Shown here in pieces: positions 1-7,868 of a DNA stretch of 14,737 bases. The stretch is from JAOTYV01 sp041557595. GTDB taxonomy: Bacteria; Pseudomonadota; Alphaproteobacteria; UBA8366. The stretch spans positions 1 through 14,737 of the forward strand of contig JBFFGE010000119.1 in the NCBI GenBank assembly GCA_041557595.1, given 5' to 3'. The position numbers and the translations under genes are program-made. Within the stretch, counting starts at the first letter, position 1. Each line of letters opens with the position of its first letter. The notes under the pieces were generated by a model that saw only the letters and a program-made list of their open reading frames with translations, ran no database searches and was not told the origin of the DNA.

Positions 1-126
1 AATCGCCGATCGCATTCGAGGCCATGACGGCCAAAAATGAGACAATGTCTCTCTACTAAAACCGGGCAAGTCCATCGACGTCTTCGCCTAACACGGCCAA
101 TCAAGATTATTGAATGCCGAAGGTCC
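1..126. other. Left-edge intergenic sequence
   Basis: This is non-coding sequence downstream of the efflux operon. It holds a short palindrome GAGACAATGTCTC (39-51) of unknown role. No credible gene starts here on either strand. Confidence 0.4.
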
Positions 127-148
127 CCGGCGCGACAGGTCGCGCCGG
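127..148 (-). terminator. Perfect GC-rich hairpin just after the RND permease stop
   Basis: The arms CCGGCGCGAC and GTCGCGCCGG are perfect complements separated by two bases, and the hairpin abuts the permease stop codon at 149-151. Its position at the 3' end of the minus-strand operon suggests transcript termination or 3'-end protection. No run of T follows on the minus strand, so it is not a classical intrinsic terminator. The hairpin is seen directly; its role is inferred. Confidence 0.4.
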
Positions 149-3100
149 CTATTCAGCCGCCTTGGGCACCGCCCCGTCGTCACCGGACACCGCCGCCGTG
201 TCGCCTTCGATCATGCGGCAAAACAGGCTCATCAACGGCGGCACGATGCCGAGGGTAAGGACGGCCGACATGGCCAGTCCGCCCACCACCACCGATCCCA
301 ACCCGCGATAGATTTCCGAACCGGCGCCCGGAAACAGCACCAGCGGCAGCATGCCGAACACGCTGGTCAGGGTCGACATGAAGATCGGCCGGATCCGGTT
401 CCGCGTGGCCTCGACGATGGCGATGTCCTGCGCCATGCCCTCGTCCCGAATGAGATACAGCGTCTGATGCACGATCAGGATCGCGTTGTTGACCACGATA
501 CCGATCAGGATAACGAAGCCCAGCAGCGTCAACATGTCGAGTTGCTGAAGCTGGAAGATATTCAGGACCGTCAAACCGACGAACCCGCCGGCCATCGCCA
601 CCGGCACCGACAGGACGATGATCAGCGGATAGATGAAATTCTCGAACAGAACCGCCATGACCAGAAAGACGATCACCAGGGCGATCAGAAGGTCCCATTT
701 CATTTCATTGGCCGTGGCGGCAAGTTTGTCCGCCGTGCCGGAGAGCCGCATGGTCGCCCCCGCCGGCAATCCCTCGGCGCGCAGCGTATCGACAACCTGT
801 TCCTGCAGAATTTCGATTGCGGTGCCCAGCGCGATCTGCGGCGGCGGCACGATTTGCAGGGTGATGGCGCGGCTGCGTTCGATGTGACGAATTTCCGTCG
901 GTCCCGCCGTCACTTCGATCCGGGCAAGGGACGACACCGGCAAAATCTGGCCGGACGCGGTGACCACCGGCAGACTGTTGATCCCCTGTGTCGCCGTCAC
1001 GTTGGAATCGACGCCCTTGAGCGTCAGGTCCATCTGTTTGCCGCCGACATTGATCTCCGCCACGCGCGTCCCGTCGTTGAAGACGTCGACCGTTCGCATC
1101 AGATCGGTCGCGGTGAGGCCGTTATCGGCCAACCGCACGCGGTCCGGGATAATGCGCACCTCCGGCTCGCCCAGCTCCAGGCCCGGCCGCGGACGGACCT
1201 TGCCGCCCTCAGCCCGCGGGAAAATTTGCAGCACCCGATTGTTGGCGCGGTTCGCCACCTCGACGATCTGATCCAGATCGAGCCCCTTGATGTGCAGGTC
1301 GATCGAGCGGTTGCCCGAGATGCCGCGGCCGAAAATCGATTTCTGGTACGGGAACACGAATGTCCCGGGCTCCAGATTGCCCGCCTTGCGAATCAGCGGG
1401 ATCAGGTCCCTCACCTCGCTCGGGTTTTCCGCGCGGGCGACCAGGAACATCCGCTGGCGCAGCGCGACATAGACGAAATACTTCATCTTCGGCGGATCGC
1501 CCGGTTTAGAGACCGGCCCGCTCAGCTCGGCGATATGCGGTTTGACCATCGTCTCGATCTTCTCGGCGATGTCGCTCATGGTCTTCAAATTGTAGCCCGG
1601 CGGCGGAAACACGACGCCGATGATCAGGTTGCGGTTGCCTTCGGGCAGGTATTCCAGCGGCGGTTTGAGGAACCATGTCAGCGCCGCGGACGCGCCGGTA
1701 ATGTCGAGCGCCAGCGCCAGCGCAAAGGCCGGCTTACCGACCGCAAGCCGCATGAGCGCCGTGACCGCGGCGACGAATTTCTCGGCAAAGGCATCGATCA
1801 CCGGAATTCGGATCTTGTTTTCGATGGTGGCCACATCCTTGACCAGCAACCGGTTGGCCAGCGCCGGAATCACCGTCACCGACACGATGAGCGACAAGAC
1901 CACGGAAACCGAAATGGCCACGGCAATATCGCGGAACAGCTGCCCGACTTCCAAATCCATGACCAGGAGCGGCACGAATACGAGGACCGTGGTCAGGGAC
2001 GACACCAGGATCGCGCCCCAGACCTGTTGCGCGCCCAGCAACGCCGCCACGGTCGGCGGCTTACCCATCTGCCGCAGCCGGTAGATGTTTTCGAGCACGA
2101 CGATCGCCGCGTCCACGACCATCCCGACCGCGAAGGCGATGCCCGCCAGCGACACGACATTGAGCGACCGGCCAAGCAGCGCCATGGCGACGAAGGACGC
2201 AACCACCGAAACCGGGATCGACAAGGCGACCACCAGGGTGGCTCGGCCCGATCGCAGGAACAGCAGAAGAATGATGATCGCGAACACACCGCCGATCCAT
2301 ATGTTCTGGACGACAAGGTCGATCGCCGAGTTGATGTATTTGGTCTCGTCGTAAAGTTGGCGGAAGACCAACCCCTGTTCCTTGACCGGCCCCGCATTGA
2401 GTTCGTCGACGGCCTTGTAGATGCCGTTCATCGTCTCGATGACGTTGGCGCCGACTTCCCGGGTCGCATTGACCGCGATCACCGGCTGCGCATTGGTCCG
2501 GATTTTCGCGACCGCTTCCTTGTAGCCGAATTTCACCTCGGCGATGTCGCCAACCGTGACGCGCCCGACCCGGCCTGAGCCCGAATTCTGCTCGGTCCGC
2601 AGCACCACCGCACGCACCGCGTCGGGTGTCAGCAATTCGCCCTCGGTCCGCACCGCGTAGCGCCGCTTTCCTTCCTCGACCGCGCCCGCGGTGCCCGACA
2701 CGTTGGCGGCGCGCAAGCGGCGGAGCACATCCGGCACGGTCAGGTGATAACGGGCCAGCTTGGCAGGATCGACAACGATCTGCATCTCGCTTTCCGAGCC
2801 GCCATAGACATTGACGGTCGCCACGCCGGGCACCCGCTCCAGCCGTTCCTGAATCACGTCGACGACGAAGTCGCCGTAGAAATCGATCGGCCGGTCGTTG
2901 CCGGGCACCCGCATGAGATGGAACCAGGCGATGCGATTGTCTTCCGGTCCGGCGACCTTCAGCCGCGGTTCCTTCGCCTCGTCCGGGTAGTCGGTGACGC
3001 CGTCCAGCCGGTTCGATACCAGCAGAAGCGCTTTGTCCATATCGGTGCCGATGGCGAATTCAAGATCGATCTGGCTGCGGCTCAGCCGCGACCGGCTGGT

Positions 3101-3340
3101 CATGTCTTCCAGGCCGATCAACCCTTTCAAGGCGTCTTCCTGACGAATTGTGATTTCGCGCTCGACTTCCGCCGGCGCGGCGCCGAGCCAATTGGTCGTG
3201 ATGCGAATGACCGGCCGCGAGACATCGGGCGACATTTGAATCGGAATGGTGTTCAGCGCGACCAAACCGAACAGGACCGCCATGATGACCGCGGCGATCA
3301 CCGCGGCGGGTTTGGCAATTGAGAGGCGTATCAGATCCAT
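149..3340 (-). CDS. RND-family efflux transporter permease (HAE/AcrB-like)
   Basis: This 1063-residue protein is an inner-membrane proton-driven drug or solute exporter of the RND superfamily, at full family length. It has the expected internal duplication. Each half has a leading membrane segment (residues 9-30 and about 537-557), a large periplasmic part (about 31-340 and 560-880), and a block of membrane helices (about 342-500 and 883-1050). Family signatures include TIPIQMSPDV near residue 31, GVVFPPPGYN near 575, and the FGMLPLV helix near the end. In the fourth helix the AcrB Asp407-Asp408 pair reads VVDAAIVVLEN, keeping only D410. The AcrB Lys940 position reads VVNNAIL (N951 or N952). 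The ATG is preceded by GGAG at 6 nt, 15 nt after the adaptor gene's stop, so the two form an operon. The substrate cannot be told, and the outer-membrane channel must be encoded elsewhere. Confidence 0.95.
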   Translation of the reverse strand: MDLIRLSIAKPAAVIAAVIMAVLFGLVALNTIPIQMSPDVSRPVIRITTNWLGAAPAEVEREITIRQEDALKGLIGLEDMTSRSRLSRSQIDLEFAIGTDMDKALLLVSNRLDGVTDYPDEAKEPRLKVAGPEDNRIAWFHLMRVPGNDRPIDFYGDFVVDVIQERLERVPGVATVNVYGGSESEMQIVVDPAKLARYHLTVPDVLRRLRAANVSGTAGAVEEGKRRYAVRTEGELLTPDAVRAVVLRTEQNSGSGRVGRVTVGDIAEVKFGYKEAVAKIRTNAQPVIAVNATREVGANVIETMNGIYKAVDELNAGPVKEQGLVFRQLYDETKYINSAIDLVVQNIWIGGVFAIIILLLFLRSGRATLVVALSIPVSVVASFVAMALLGRSLNVVSLAGIAFAVGMVVDAAIVVLENIYRLRQMGKPPTVAALLGAQQVWGAILVSSLTTVLVFVPLLVMDLEVGQLFRDIAVAISVSVVLSLIVSVTVIPALANRLLVKDVATIENKIRIPVIDAFAEKFVAAVTALMRLAVGKPAFALALALDITGASAALTWFLKPPLEYLPEGNRNLIIGVVFPPPGYNLKTMSDIAEKIETMVKPHIAELSGPVSKPGDPPKMKYFVYVALRQRMFLVARAENPSEVRDLIPLIRKAGNLEPGTFVFPYQKSIFGRGISGNRSIDLHIKGLDLDQIVEVANRANNRVLQIFPRAEGGKVRPRPGLELGEPEVRIIPDRVRLADNGLTATDLMRTVDVFNDGTRVAEINVGGKQMDLTLKGVDSNVTATQGINSLPVVTASGQILPVSSLARIEVTAGPTEIRHIERSRAITLQIVPPPQIALGTAIEILQEQVVDTLRAEGLPAGATMRLSGTADKLAATANEMKWDLLIALVIVFLVMAVLFENFIYPLIIVLSVPVAMAGGFVGLTVLNIFQLQQLDMLTLLGFVILIGIVVNNAILIVHQTLYLIRDEGMAQDIAIVEATRNRIRPIFMSTLTSVFGMLPLVLFPGAGSEIYRGLGSVVVGGLAMSAVLTLGIVPPLMSLFCRMIEGDTAAVSGDDGAVPKAAE

Positions 3341-3355
3341 CGGCTGCTCCGCGCC

Positions 3356-4549
3356 CTATCCGGACTTCGCCTTGCCCGGCGTCCGTGTGATGGGTTTTCC
3401 GGATTTGGGCGGCGCCATGCCATCATAGTCGACTGTTTGGCCGGGCCGTAGCTTTTCGTTGCCCCGGATGGCGACGACATCCCCGGGTTTCAGTCCCTTC
3501 ACGACCTCGAACCGGTTGCCGGCAGCCCGGCCCAGATCGACGATCCGTTTTCCCACGACGCCGTCGTTCACGACGAAGACGAATTTAACCCCGGCCCGCA
3601 CGATCACCGCATCCTTGTGCACGGTAACGAGCTCTTCCGGCGCGGATACCGGCACCAGGACGGTGACGCTTTGATCCGCGGCGAGGCCGGTTGACGGCGC
3701 CGACCCGTTGATCAGCGGAACGAAACGAACCGGCCGCGTCCGGGTCATCGCGCTTTCGGTCGGGATCAGCGCGCGCGTCGTGGCGTCATGGGCGCTGCCA
3801 TCGTCGAGCAACACCCGCACCGCGCGTCCGACCTGCAAGCCGCCCAACCGATCGGCCGGCACATCCGCTTCGATCTCCAGCACCTGGTCGTTGATCAGCG
3901 TGGCGATTTTGCTGCCGACATCGACGAAATTACCCGCCGTGACATGCCGTCCCGCGACGATCGCATCGTAGGGCGCCCGGATTTCGGTGTTGTACAAATC
4001 GATTTCCGCGAGCCGCAGATTGGCTTGCGCCTGACCGACGGCGGCATCCGCCTCGGCCATCTCGCTTTGGTACTTGTTGACTTCGTTCAGCTTGTCGTTC
4101 CGCCGCGCCTTGGAATAGGCGGCGGATTTCCGCAGTTTCTCGAGGCGCGCCAATTCGCCTTGCGCCAATTGCAGTTGCGCTTCCGCCGACCGGTAGGCGG
4201 CGCGTTTCTCGCCGAGTTCGGCGGCGCGGAGATCGCGGGTCGCGCGGAGCCGTTCGTTCACCAGCCGCGCCAGGATCTGGCCCTTCGCCACCCGGTCGCC
4301 CACCTTGATCAGGACCTCACCAACCGGTCCGCGCACCAGGGCCGCGACATCGCCGTGCTGCTGCGCGACAAACCGGCCAAGGACCGGAATCGTCTGCGAA
4401 ACCGGCGCCTTGACCACGCGGTCGACCGCAATCCGCATCGGCGGCCGGGCGCCTTTCGAGGCCTTCTGCGCATCTGCCGGCGGCGCGGCAAGCGAAAATA
4501 CGACCGCCACGACCGAAACCAACGCGAATTTTGATACTCTGTAAGCCAT
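3356..4549 (-). CDS. RND efflux periplasmic adaptor (membrane fusion protein, HlyD/AcrA-like)
   Basis: This 397-residue periplasmic adaptor would link the downstream RND permease to an outer-membrane channel. Residues 1-27 form a signal peptide (hydrophobic VSVVAVVFSLAA, probable cut after ADA). There is no lipobox Cys, so the protein is probably not lipid-anchored. A lipoyl/barrel-sandwich half (GPVGEVLIKVGDRVAKGQIL, about residues 74-93) is followed by an Ala/Leu/Glu-rich coiled-coil hairpin (about 98-187). The second lipoyl half follows (about 188-218, IRAPYDAIVAGR and GNFVDVG), then beta-barrel and membrane-proximal domains ending in GLKPGDVVAIRGNEKLRPGQ. The C-terminus is a short basic Pro/Lys tail. 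It is first in the operon, 15 nt before the permease. The Shine-Dalgarno sequence is weak (GGGA very close to the ATG). The family is clear, but the substrate class is not. Confidence 0.93.
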   Translation of the reverse strand: MAYRVSKFALVSVVAVVFSLAAPPADAQKASKGARPPMRIAVDRVVKAPVSQTIPVLGRFVAQQHGDVAALVRGPVGEVLIKVGDRVAKGQILARLVNERLRATRDLRAAELGEKRAAYRSAEAQLQLAQGELARLEKLRKSAAYSKARRNDKLNEVNKYQSEMAEADAAVGQAQANLRLAEIDLYNTEIRAPYDAIVAGRHVTAGNFVDVGSKIATLINDQVLEIEADVPADRLGGLQVGRAVRVLLDDGSAHDATTRALIPTESAMTRTRPVRFVPLINGSAPSTGLAADQSVTVLVPVSAPEELVTVHKDAVIVRAGVKFVFVVNDGVVGKRIVDLGRAAGNRFEVVKGLKPGDVVAIRGNEKLRPGQTVDYDGMAPPKSGKPITRTPGKAKSG

Positions 4550-4818
4550 TATCCCACTACAGACAGAACATTCTAAATAATTGATAAAGGGAAACTTTAA
4601 CGCTATCCCCCGCGTGACGGCCTAACGAACCGTTCATATCGGAATTCATTTCACGCGCCCTGGATTAAGTGTCATTATTGCATCTATTTTCAAGGATTAT
4701 TTGCAGGCGCGCCGGATGCCCGGAATGCCCTTCCGCCGCCGTTATCTGGACAAGCCCCGCCATCTGCGCATTACTGCGTTAAGCGCCCGGCGACGGGCCC
4801 GATTTCGGACACAGTATC
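4550..4818. promoter_or_regulatory. Divergent intergenic region between the efflux operon and the deacetylase gene
   Basis: These 269 bases separate divergent starts, so promoters for both directions must lie here or nearby. The efflux-side half (about 4560-4690) is clearly AT-richer than its surroundings. On the minus strand, TAGAAT at 4575-4570 matches the -10 consensus at 5 of 6 bases, but the best -35 (TTAAAG) is poor and 19 nt away. I see no convincing operator palindrome and no divergent regulator gene. Confidence 0.3.
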
Positions 4819-5748
4819 ATGCCGACGCTTCTCTTTACCCATGCAGCCTGTATCGAGCACGATCCCGGGGCGCACCACCCGGAATGCCCGCAGCGCCTCC
4901 AGGCGGTCTTGGCCGGGCTCGAGGCGGAGCGTTTTCAATTGCTCGACCGCCGGGAAGCGCCGCGCGCGGAAATCGATCAGATCGCCCGGGTGCATGACCG
5001 CGATTACGTTTTGGCTGTGCTCGATGCGATTCCCACGGAAGGCCGGCAATCGCTGGATGGCGACACCCACGTGTCGCCCGGGTCGGGTGAAGCCGCCCTG
5101 CGCGCCGCCGGCGCCGTCTGCGCCGCGGTCGATGCGGTTGCCGGCGGCGACGCCCGCAACGCCTTTTGCGCGACACGCCCGCCGGGACATCACGCGGAAA
5201 CGGCGACGGCGATGGGCTTCTGCCTTTTCAACAATGTCGCGGTCGGCGCCGCGCATGCCCGCGCGGTGCATGGCATTCGCCGCGCCGCGGTGATCGATTT
5301 CGACGTGCACCACGGCAACGGGACCCAGGCGATGTTCTGGAACGAACCGGACCTGTTCTACGCCTCGACACATCAATCGCCGCTCTACCCAGGCACCGGC
5401 AGTGCGCAAGAACGCGGCGTCGAGGGCAACATCGTCAACGCCCCGCTCGCCGCCTCCAGCGGCTCCGACGACTTCCGTTCGGCGATGACCGACACGGTTC
5501 TGCCGGCCCTCCGCAAGTTCGACCCGGATTTTCTCTTCATATCGGCCGGATTCGACGCCCACGCGGCCGACCCGCTGGCGATGCTGAACCTGCAGGACGA
5601 AGACTACGCCTGGGTGACCAGAGAATTGATGCAGGTCGCGGCGGAGTGCTGCGACGGGCGGCTCGTTTCCACCCTCGAAGGCGGCTACGATCTGGCGGCC
5701 CTGGCGCGCAGCACGACGGCGCATGTTCACACGCTGATGACTGCGTGA
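4819..5748 (+). CDS. Histone-deacetylase-family zinc amidohydrolase (HDAC/AcuC/APAH-like)
   Basis: This 309-residue cytoplasmic hydrolase belongs to the arginase/deacetylase fold, which removes acetyl groups from lysine side chains, polyamines or small amides. All active-site motifs are visible: RPPGHHA with the tandem His H124/H125, GFCLFNNVAVGA, the zinc-binding IDFDVHHGNGT (D162 and H164), SAGFDAHAADPL (third ligand D246), and LEGGYDL with the catalytic Tyr Y290. The length is typical for bacterial class II-like members, and nothing is missing, so it should be active. The ATG was chosen because MPTLLFTHAACIEHDPG matches the usual N-terminus; the ribosome site is weak. From memory, this family often stands directly upstream of xseB in alphaproteobacteria, but here xseB is about 4.1 kb away. 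A degraded copy of its last 23 codons lies at 7869-7937. The natural substrate is unknown. Confidence 0.93.
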   Translation: MPTLLFTHAACIEHDPGAHHPECPQRLQAVLAGLEAERFQLLDRREAPRAEIDQIARVHDRDYVLAVLDAIPTEGRQSLDGDTHVSPGSGEAALRAAGAVCAAVDAVAGGDARNAFCATRPPGHHAETATAMGFCLFNNVAVGAAHARAVHGIRRAAVIDFDVHHGNGTQAMFWNEPDLFYASTHQSPLYPGTGSAQERGVEGNIVNAPLAASSGSDDFRSAMTDTVLPALRKFDPDFLFISAGFDAHAADPLAMLNLQDEDYAWVTRELMQVAAECCDGRLVSTLEGGYDLAALARSTTAHVHTLMTA

Positions 5749-5920
5749 GGTCGCATCCCGATAGAAAATGCAAGACGCTGTCGGCACGAAATGGGCGGCG
5801 GCAACGGCTTGGCGGTTTGGAAGATCACGCAATTAGCATCTGCGGTCGAGGCCTATCCCCGCTTGCGAAAACGCGAACAGGTATGTCACTCTAATGGCCG
5901 AACACCATTGGGAGGTGAAG

Positions 5921-6415
5921 ATGGACGTGCAGGTTTATTCGACGCCCGGGAAAGAGTTCATTGAAATCACCCGGTACCCAATCGAACTGGTGGCGGAAGT
6001 CGAGCAAGATTCCGAAATTGGTATTCTCTACGCCCAATGGCAGAAACTCGGTCAACCGCCGAACATGAAGAAATTCCGTCCGCACGGCACCAACTCGGGG
6101 TCGTTCCTCGTGTCCAGAGAATCGCCAATAGATTTCGTTTATATATCGACGGACGATCCTGTGCAGATGCTTCCTTTGGGCATGTTGGACAACGAACTGA
6201 TCCAGAAGCAGGCCATGGATGATTTGCTGGTCGTGAAGGAACGGTGTGAACCGCTCTACCAACAGGTAATCCACCGATTTGGGAAGTCGGAAATGTGTTT
6301 CCGAAGAATCTTGCTTCCGACGGTCAATGACGATGGCAAAGTTGACCTGATCTATAGTACGACGCGTCAGTTCGGTTCAGTGGCATCGGTGTTCTTCGAG
6401 GAGGAATACGCGTGA
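5921..6415 (+). CDS. Small PAS_5-like sensor protein, diverged (first of a coupled pair)
   Basis: This 164-residue protein has no signal peptide or membrane segment. I chose the ATG at 5921 rather than the in-frame ATG at 5894 because GGAGG lies 5 nt before it. The pattern resembles the PAS_5 family of small alphaproteobacterial PAS proteins. It has LYAQWQKLGQPPNMKKFRP near residue 35 (compare the family's Tyr-Trp...Leu start), IDFVYISTDDP near 70, and the closing strand pair RILLPTVNDDGKVDLIYSTT (residues 129-148). It is cytoplasmic and would be expected to bind a small ligand, but no output domain is attached. Its stop overlaps the start of the next gene by 4 nt (GTGA), so the two are translationally coupled. 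One 60-base row (6121-6180) is 45% G+C by hand count, against 67% in a row of the deacetylase gene, which suggests a different origin. The ligand and partner are unknown; the PAS assignment is moderate. Confidence 0.65.
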   Translation: MDVQVYSTPGKEFIEITRYPIELVAEVEQDSEIGILYAQWQKLGQPPNMKKFRPHGTNSGSFLVSRESPIDFVYISTDDPVQMLPLGMLDNELIQKQAMDDLLVVKERCEPLYQQVIHRFGKSEMCFRRILLPTVNDDGKVDLIYSTTRQFGSVASVFFEEEYA

Positions 6416-6948
6416 ACTTGCCGGTTTTTACGGTCAAGCGGTTCGGCGAGCGAAGTTGGCAAGAACGTGTCCGGCTTCCCGCTGAAAACCTGCTCGCCAT
6501 AGAACAATTGAATCAGCATCTGAACGTGACCGAATCCGGAATTCAGCTGGCCTTCAAATACTGGAAGGATTTGCGCCGCGCGGGCCGCGTCCGGCAGGAC
6601 GAATATAACTGGGAGCCGAGCGCCGATGTCTCGACATCGCTGATCGACGTAACGCCGTCGAGTCCGTTTGCCTATAGTTTCACCGCGCACAATTTAAGAT
6701 GTTTCAGCTGGATGACGGGCAAACAGCTGGCCGAATTTCCGCATCGCCAGATCGTCGACGCGTGCGGCATCGAATACTTCTTGTGCAAGAGCGACGCGCA
6801 GCCGGTGGGCCACCACATCTCGCACAATCTGAATGGGTTCAAGCGAGATTATCTCCGGCTCTTACTTCCCTTAACGGATCGGTCGGGGCAAGTATCTGCC
6901 TTGGCGTGCGTTTCGCGGCATCTTGATTGGCCAACTCCCGCCGAATAG
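6412..6948 (+). CDS. PAS_5-like single-domain protein (second of a coupled pair)
   Basis: This 178-residue soluble protein starts at GTG 6412 inside the previous gene's last codons, with GAGGAGGA about 7-8 nt upstream. Its landmarks fit the PAS_5 pattern better than its neighbour's: LAFKYWKDLRRAGRVRQDEY (residues 47-66), then a core strand SPFAYSFTAHNL, and the closing GFKRDYLRLLLPLTDRSGQV (142-161). The neighbour shares this frame at YW-x-x-L and LLP-x-x-x-D-x-G-x-V, so the two are probably diverged paralogues that could form a heterodimer. That last point is inference. No kinase, GGDEF or helix-turn-helix part follows. The 3' end overlaps the convergent acyltransferase gene by 110 bp, and that overlap encodes most of the conserved closing strands. 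Confidence 0.72.
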   Translation: MNLPVFTVKRFGERSWQERVRLPAENLLAIEQLNQHLNVTESGIQLAFKYWKDLRRAGRVRQDEYNWEPSADVSTSLIDVTPSSPFAYSFTAHNLRCFSWMTGKQLAEFPHRQIVDACGIEYFLCKSDAQPVGHHISHNLNGFKRDYLRLLLPLTDRSGQVSALACVSRHLDWPTPAE

Positions 6949-7606
6949 CTTCCATCCATTCCTGGCGACTGGACCAAGCGAGCTGTACGTCGTCTGCTTG
7001 GGGTTTCCCGGGGAGTCCCCCCTTGATGAAGGGTCGCACGTTTGCGAAGGCAAGGCCGGTGAGCGCCATGCCTCGCCGTTTCGGCGTGTTCATCTGGAAA
7101 GCGCAAAGATGGTCTGCCTGGAAATGCCGCAAGGCGATCGTGCGGGAAGCGCGGTTGAAGATGAGAAGCCCCTTTCCGCGCCAGTCCGGGCGGATATAGT
7201 TCCCGCCGCCATAGACGACGCGTCCCGACATGCGCGCTTCTTCGAAGTCGTCGATGCCAAGAGGCCAGGCGTTGAGACTGGGCGCCTGATCGCTAAACAG
7301 GGTCTGAGCCTGGCAGTCGTGCACAAAGTCGTCCGTGAGAATAAGCCGTTGCGCATGGCAGGCAATAATTTGCCCGCTCGCCGCGTGTTTCAAATAAATC
7401 CAGAAGCTGTTGCCGGGATGCAGATATGACTTATGGGGGTCGTGGCTGCTGGGAACGCCATGCGTATCTTCCTGCCGGCTAATGTAATCGACAAACGCAT
7501 GCATATCGCTGTCGACATGCAGCGTGAGCCCGTAATCGCCAAGCCGTCGCTTCGTCAAATCGATGTGGGATTGAATATCGCAGAAGTCTTGCTTCGTTAA
7601 TCTCAT
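6839..7606 (-). CDS. GNAT-like N-acyltransferase family protein
   Basis: This 255-residue predicted cytoplasmic protein starts at ATG 7606, where GGAG lies 7 nt upstream; the longer start at 7636 lacks such a site. The core resembles a GNAT fold. It has a strand pair SFWIYLKHAASGQIIACHAQ (residues 67-86), then YGGGNYIRPDWRGKGL (about 132-147) matching the acyl-CoA pyrophosphate loop (R-x-x-W-R-G-x-G). Next come a helix LIFNRASRTIALRHF and a C-terminal part FANVRPFIKGG. A polar tail after about residue 225 is outside the fold and is encoded in the 110 bp overlapping the PAS gene on the opposite strand. The 140-residue N-terminal part is longer than in simple acetyltransferases. Acceptor and acyl donor cannot be told. 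The family call is moderate. Confidence 0.6.
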   Translation of the reverse strand: MRLTKQDFCDIQSHIDLTKRRLGDYGLTLHVDSDMHAFVDYISRQEDTHGVPSSHDPHKSYLHPGNSFWIYLKHAASGQIIACHAQRLILTDDFVHDCQAQTLFSDQAPSLNAWPLGIDDFEEARMSGRVVYGGGNYIRPDWRGKGLLIFNRASRTIALRHFQADHLCAFQMNTPKRRGMALTGLAFANVRPFIKGGLPGKPQADDVQLAWSSRQEWMEAIRRELANQDAAKRTPRQILAPTDPLREVRAGDNLA

Positions 7607-7839
7607 GATTTCACTCCGCCGCAAAATTCCTGTCATAGAGACCGAACCAAGGCGGAATTGTCGGTCTACATAGTTAACAAAGACTTACGGTCGGCGGCGT
7701 TTCGACATTCACTGGCTTGATATAAATGTAGAATGCACGTCCACAGACAGCGCCGCGGCCGCGCCGGGATCGTGCGATCCACCGAACGTGCAAATTTCCT
7801 TTTTCAGGCTTCCGCTGTGTGGCGAAAATTTCGAGAGGA

Positions 7840-7861
7840 GCCTATCGGCGCAGCGATAGGC
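7840..7861. other. Perfect 8-bp inverted repeat (hairpin)
   Basis: GCCTATCG and CGATAGGC flank a six-base loop GCGCAG. It lies between the acyltransferase promoter side and the deacetylase remnant. There is no T-run on either side, so termination is not well supported. Function unknown. Confidence 0.5.
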
Positions 7862-7868
7862 ATCAGCC

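Noticed and set aside
110..2578. An 822-codon open frame on the plus strand
   Set aside because: It lies antisense to the RND permease, is full of Arg/His/Asp/Gln as expected from the mirror of a GC-rich gene, and shows no domain pattern.
4771..5832. A 353-codon open frame on the minus strand
   Set aside because: It is antisense to the deacetylase gene, whose active-site motifs are all intact on the plus strand.
6412..7606. The idea of a LuxI/LuxR-type quorum-sensing pair
   Set aside because: The acyltransferase lacks the conserved motifs of acyl-homoserine-lactone synthases that I know, and the PAS proteins have no helix-turn-helix domain.
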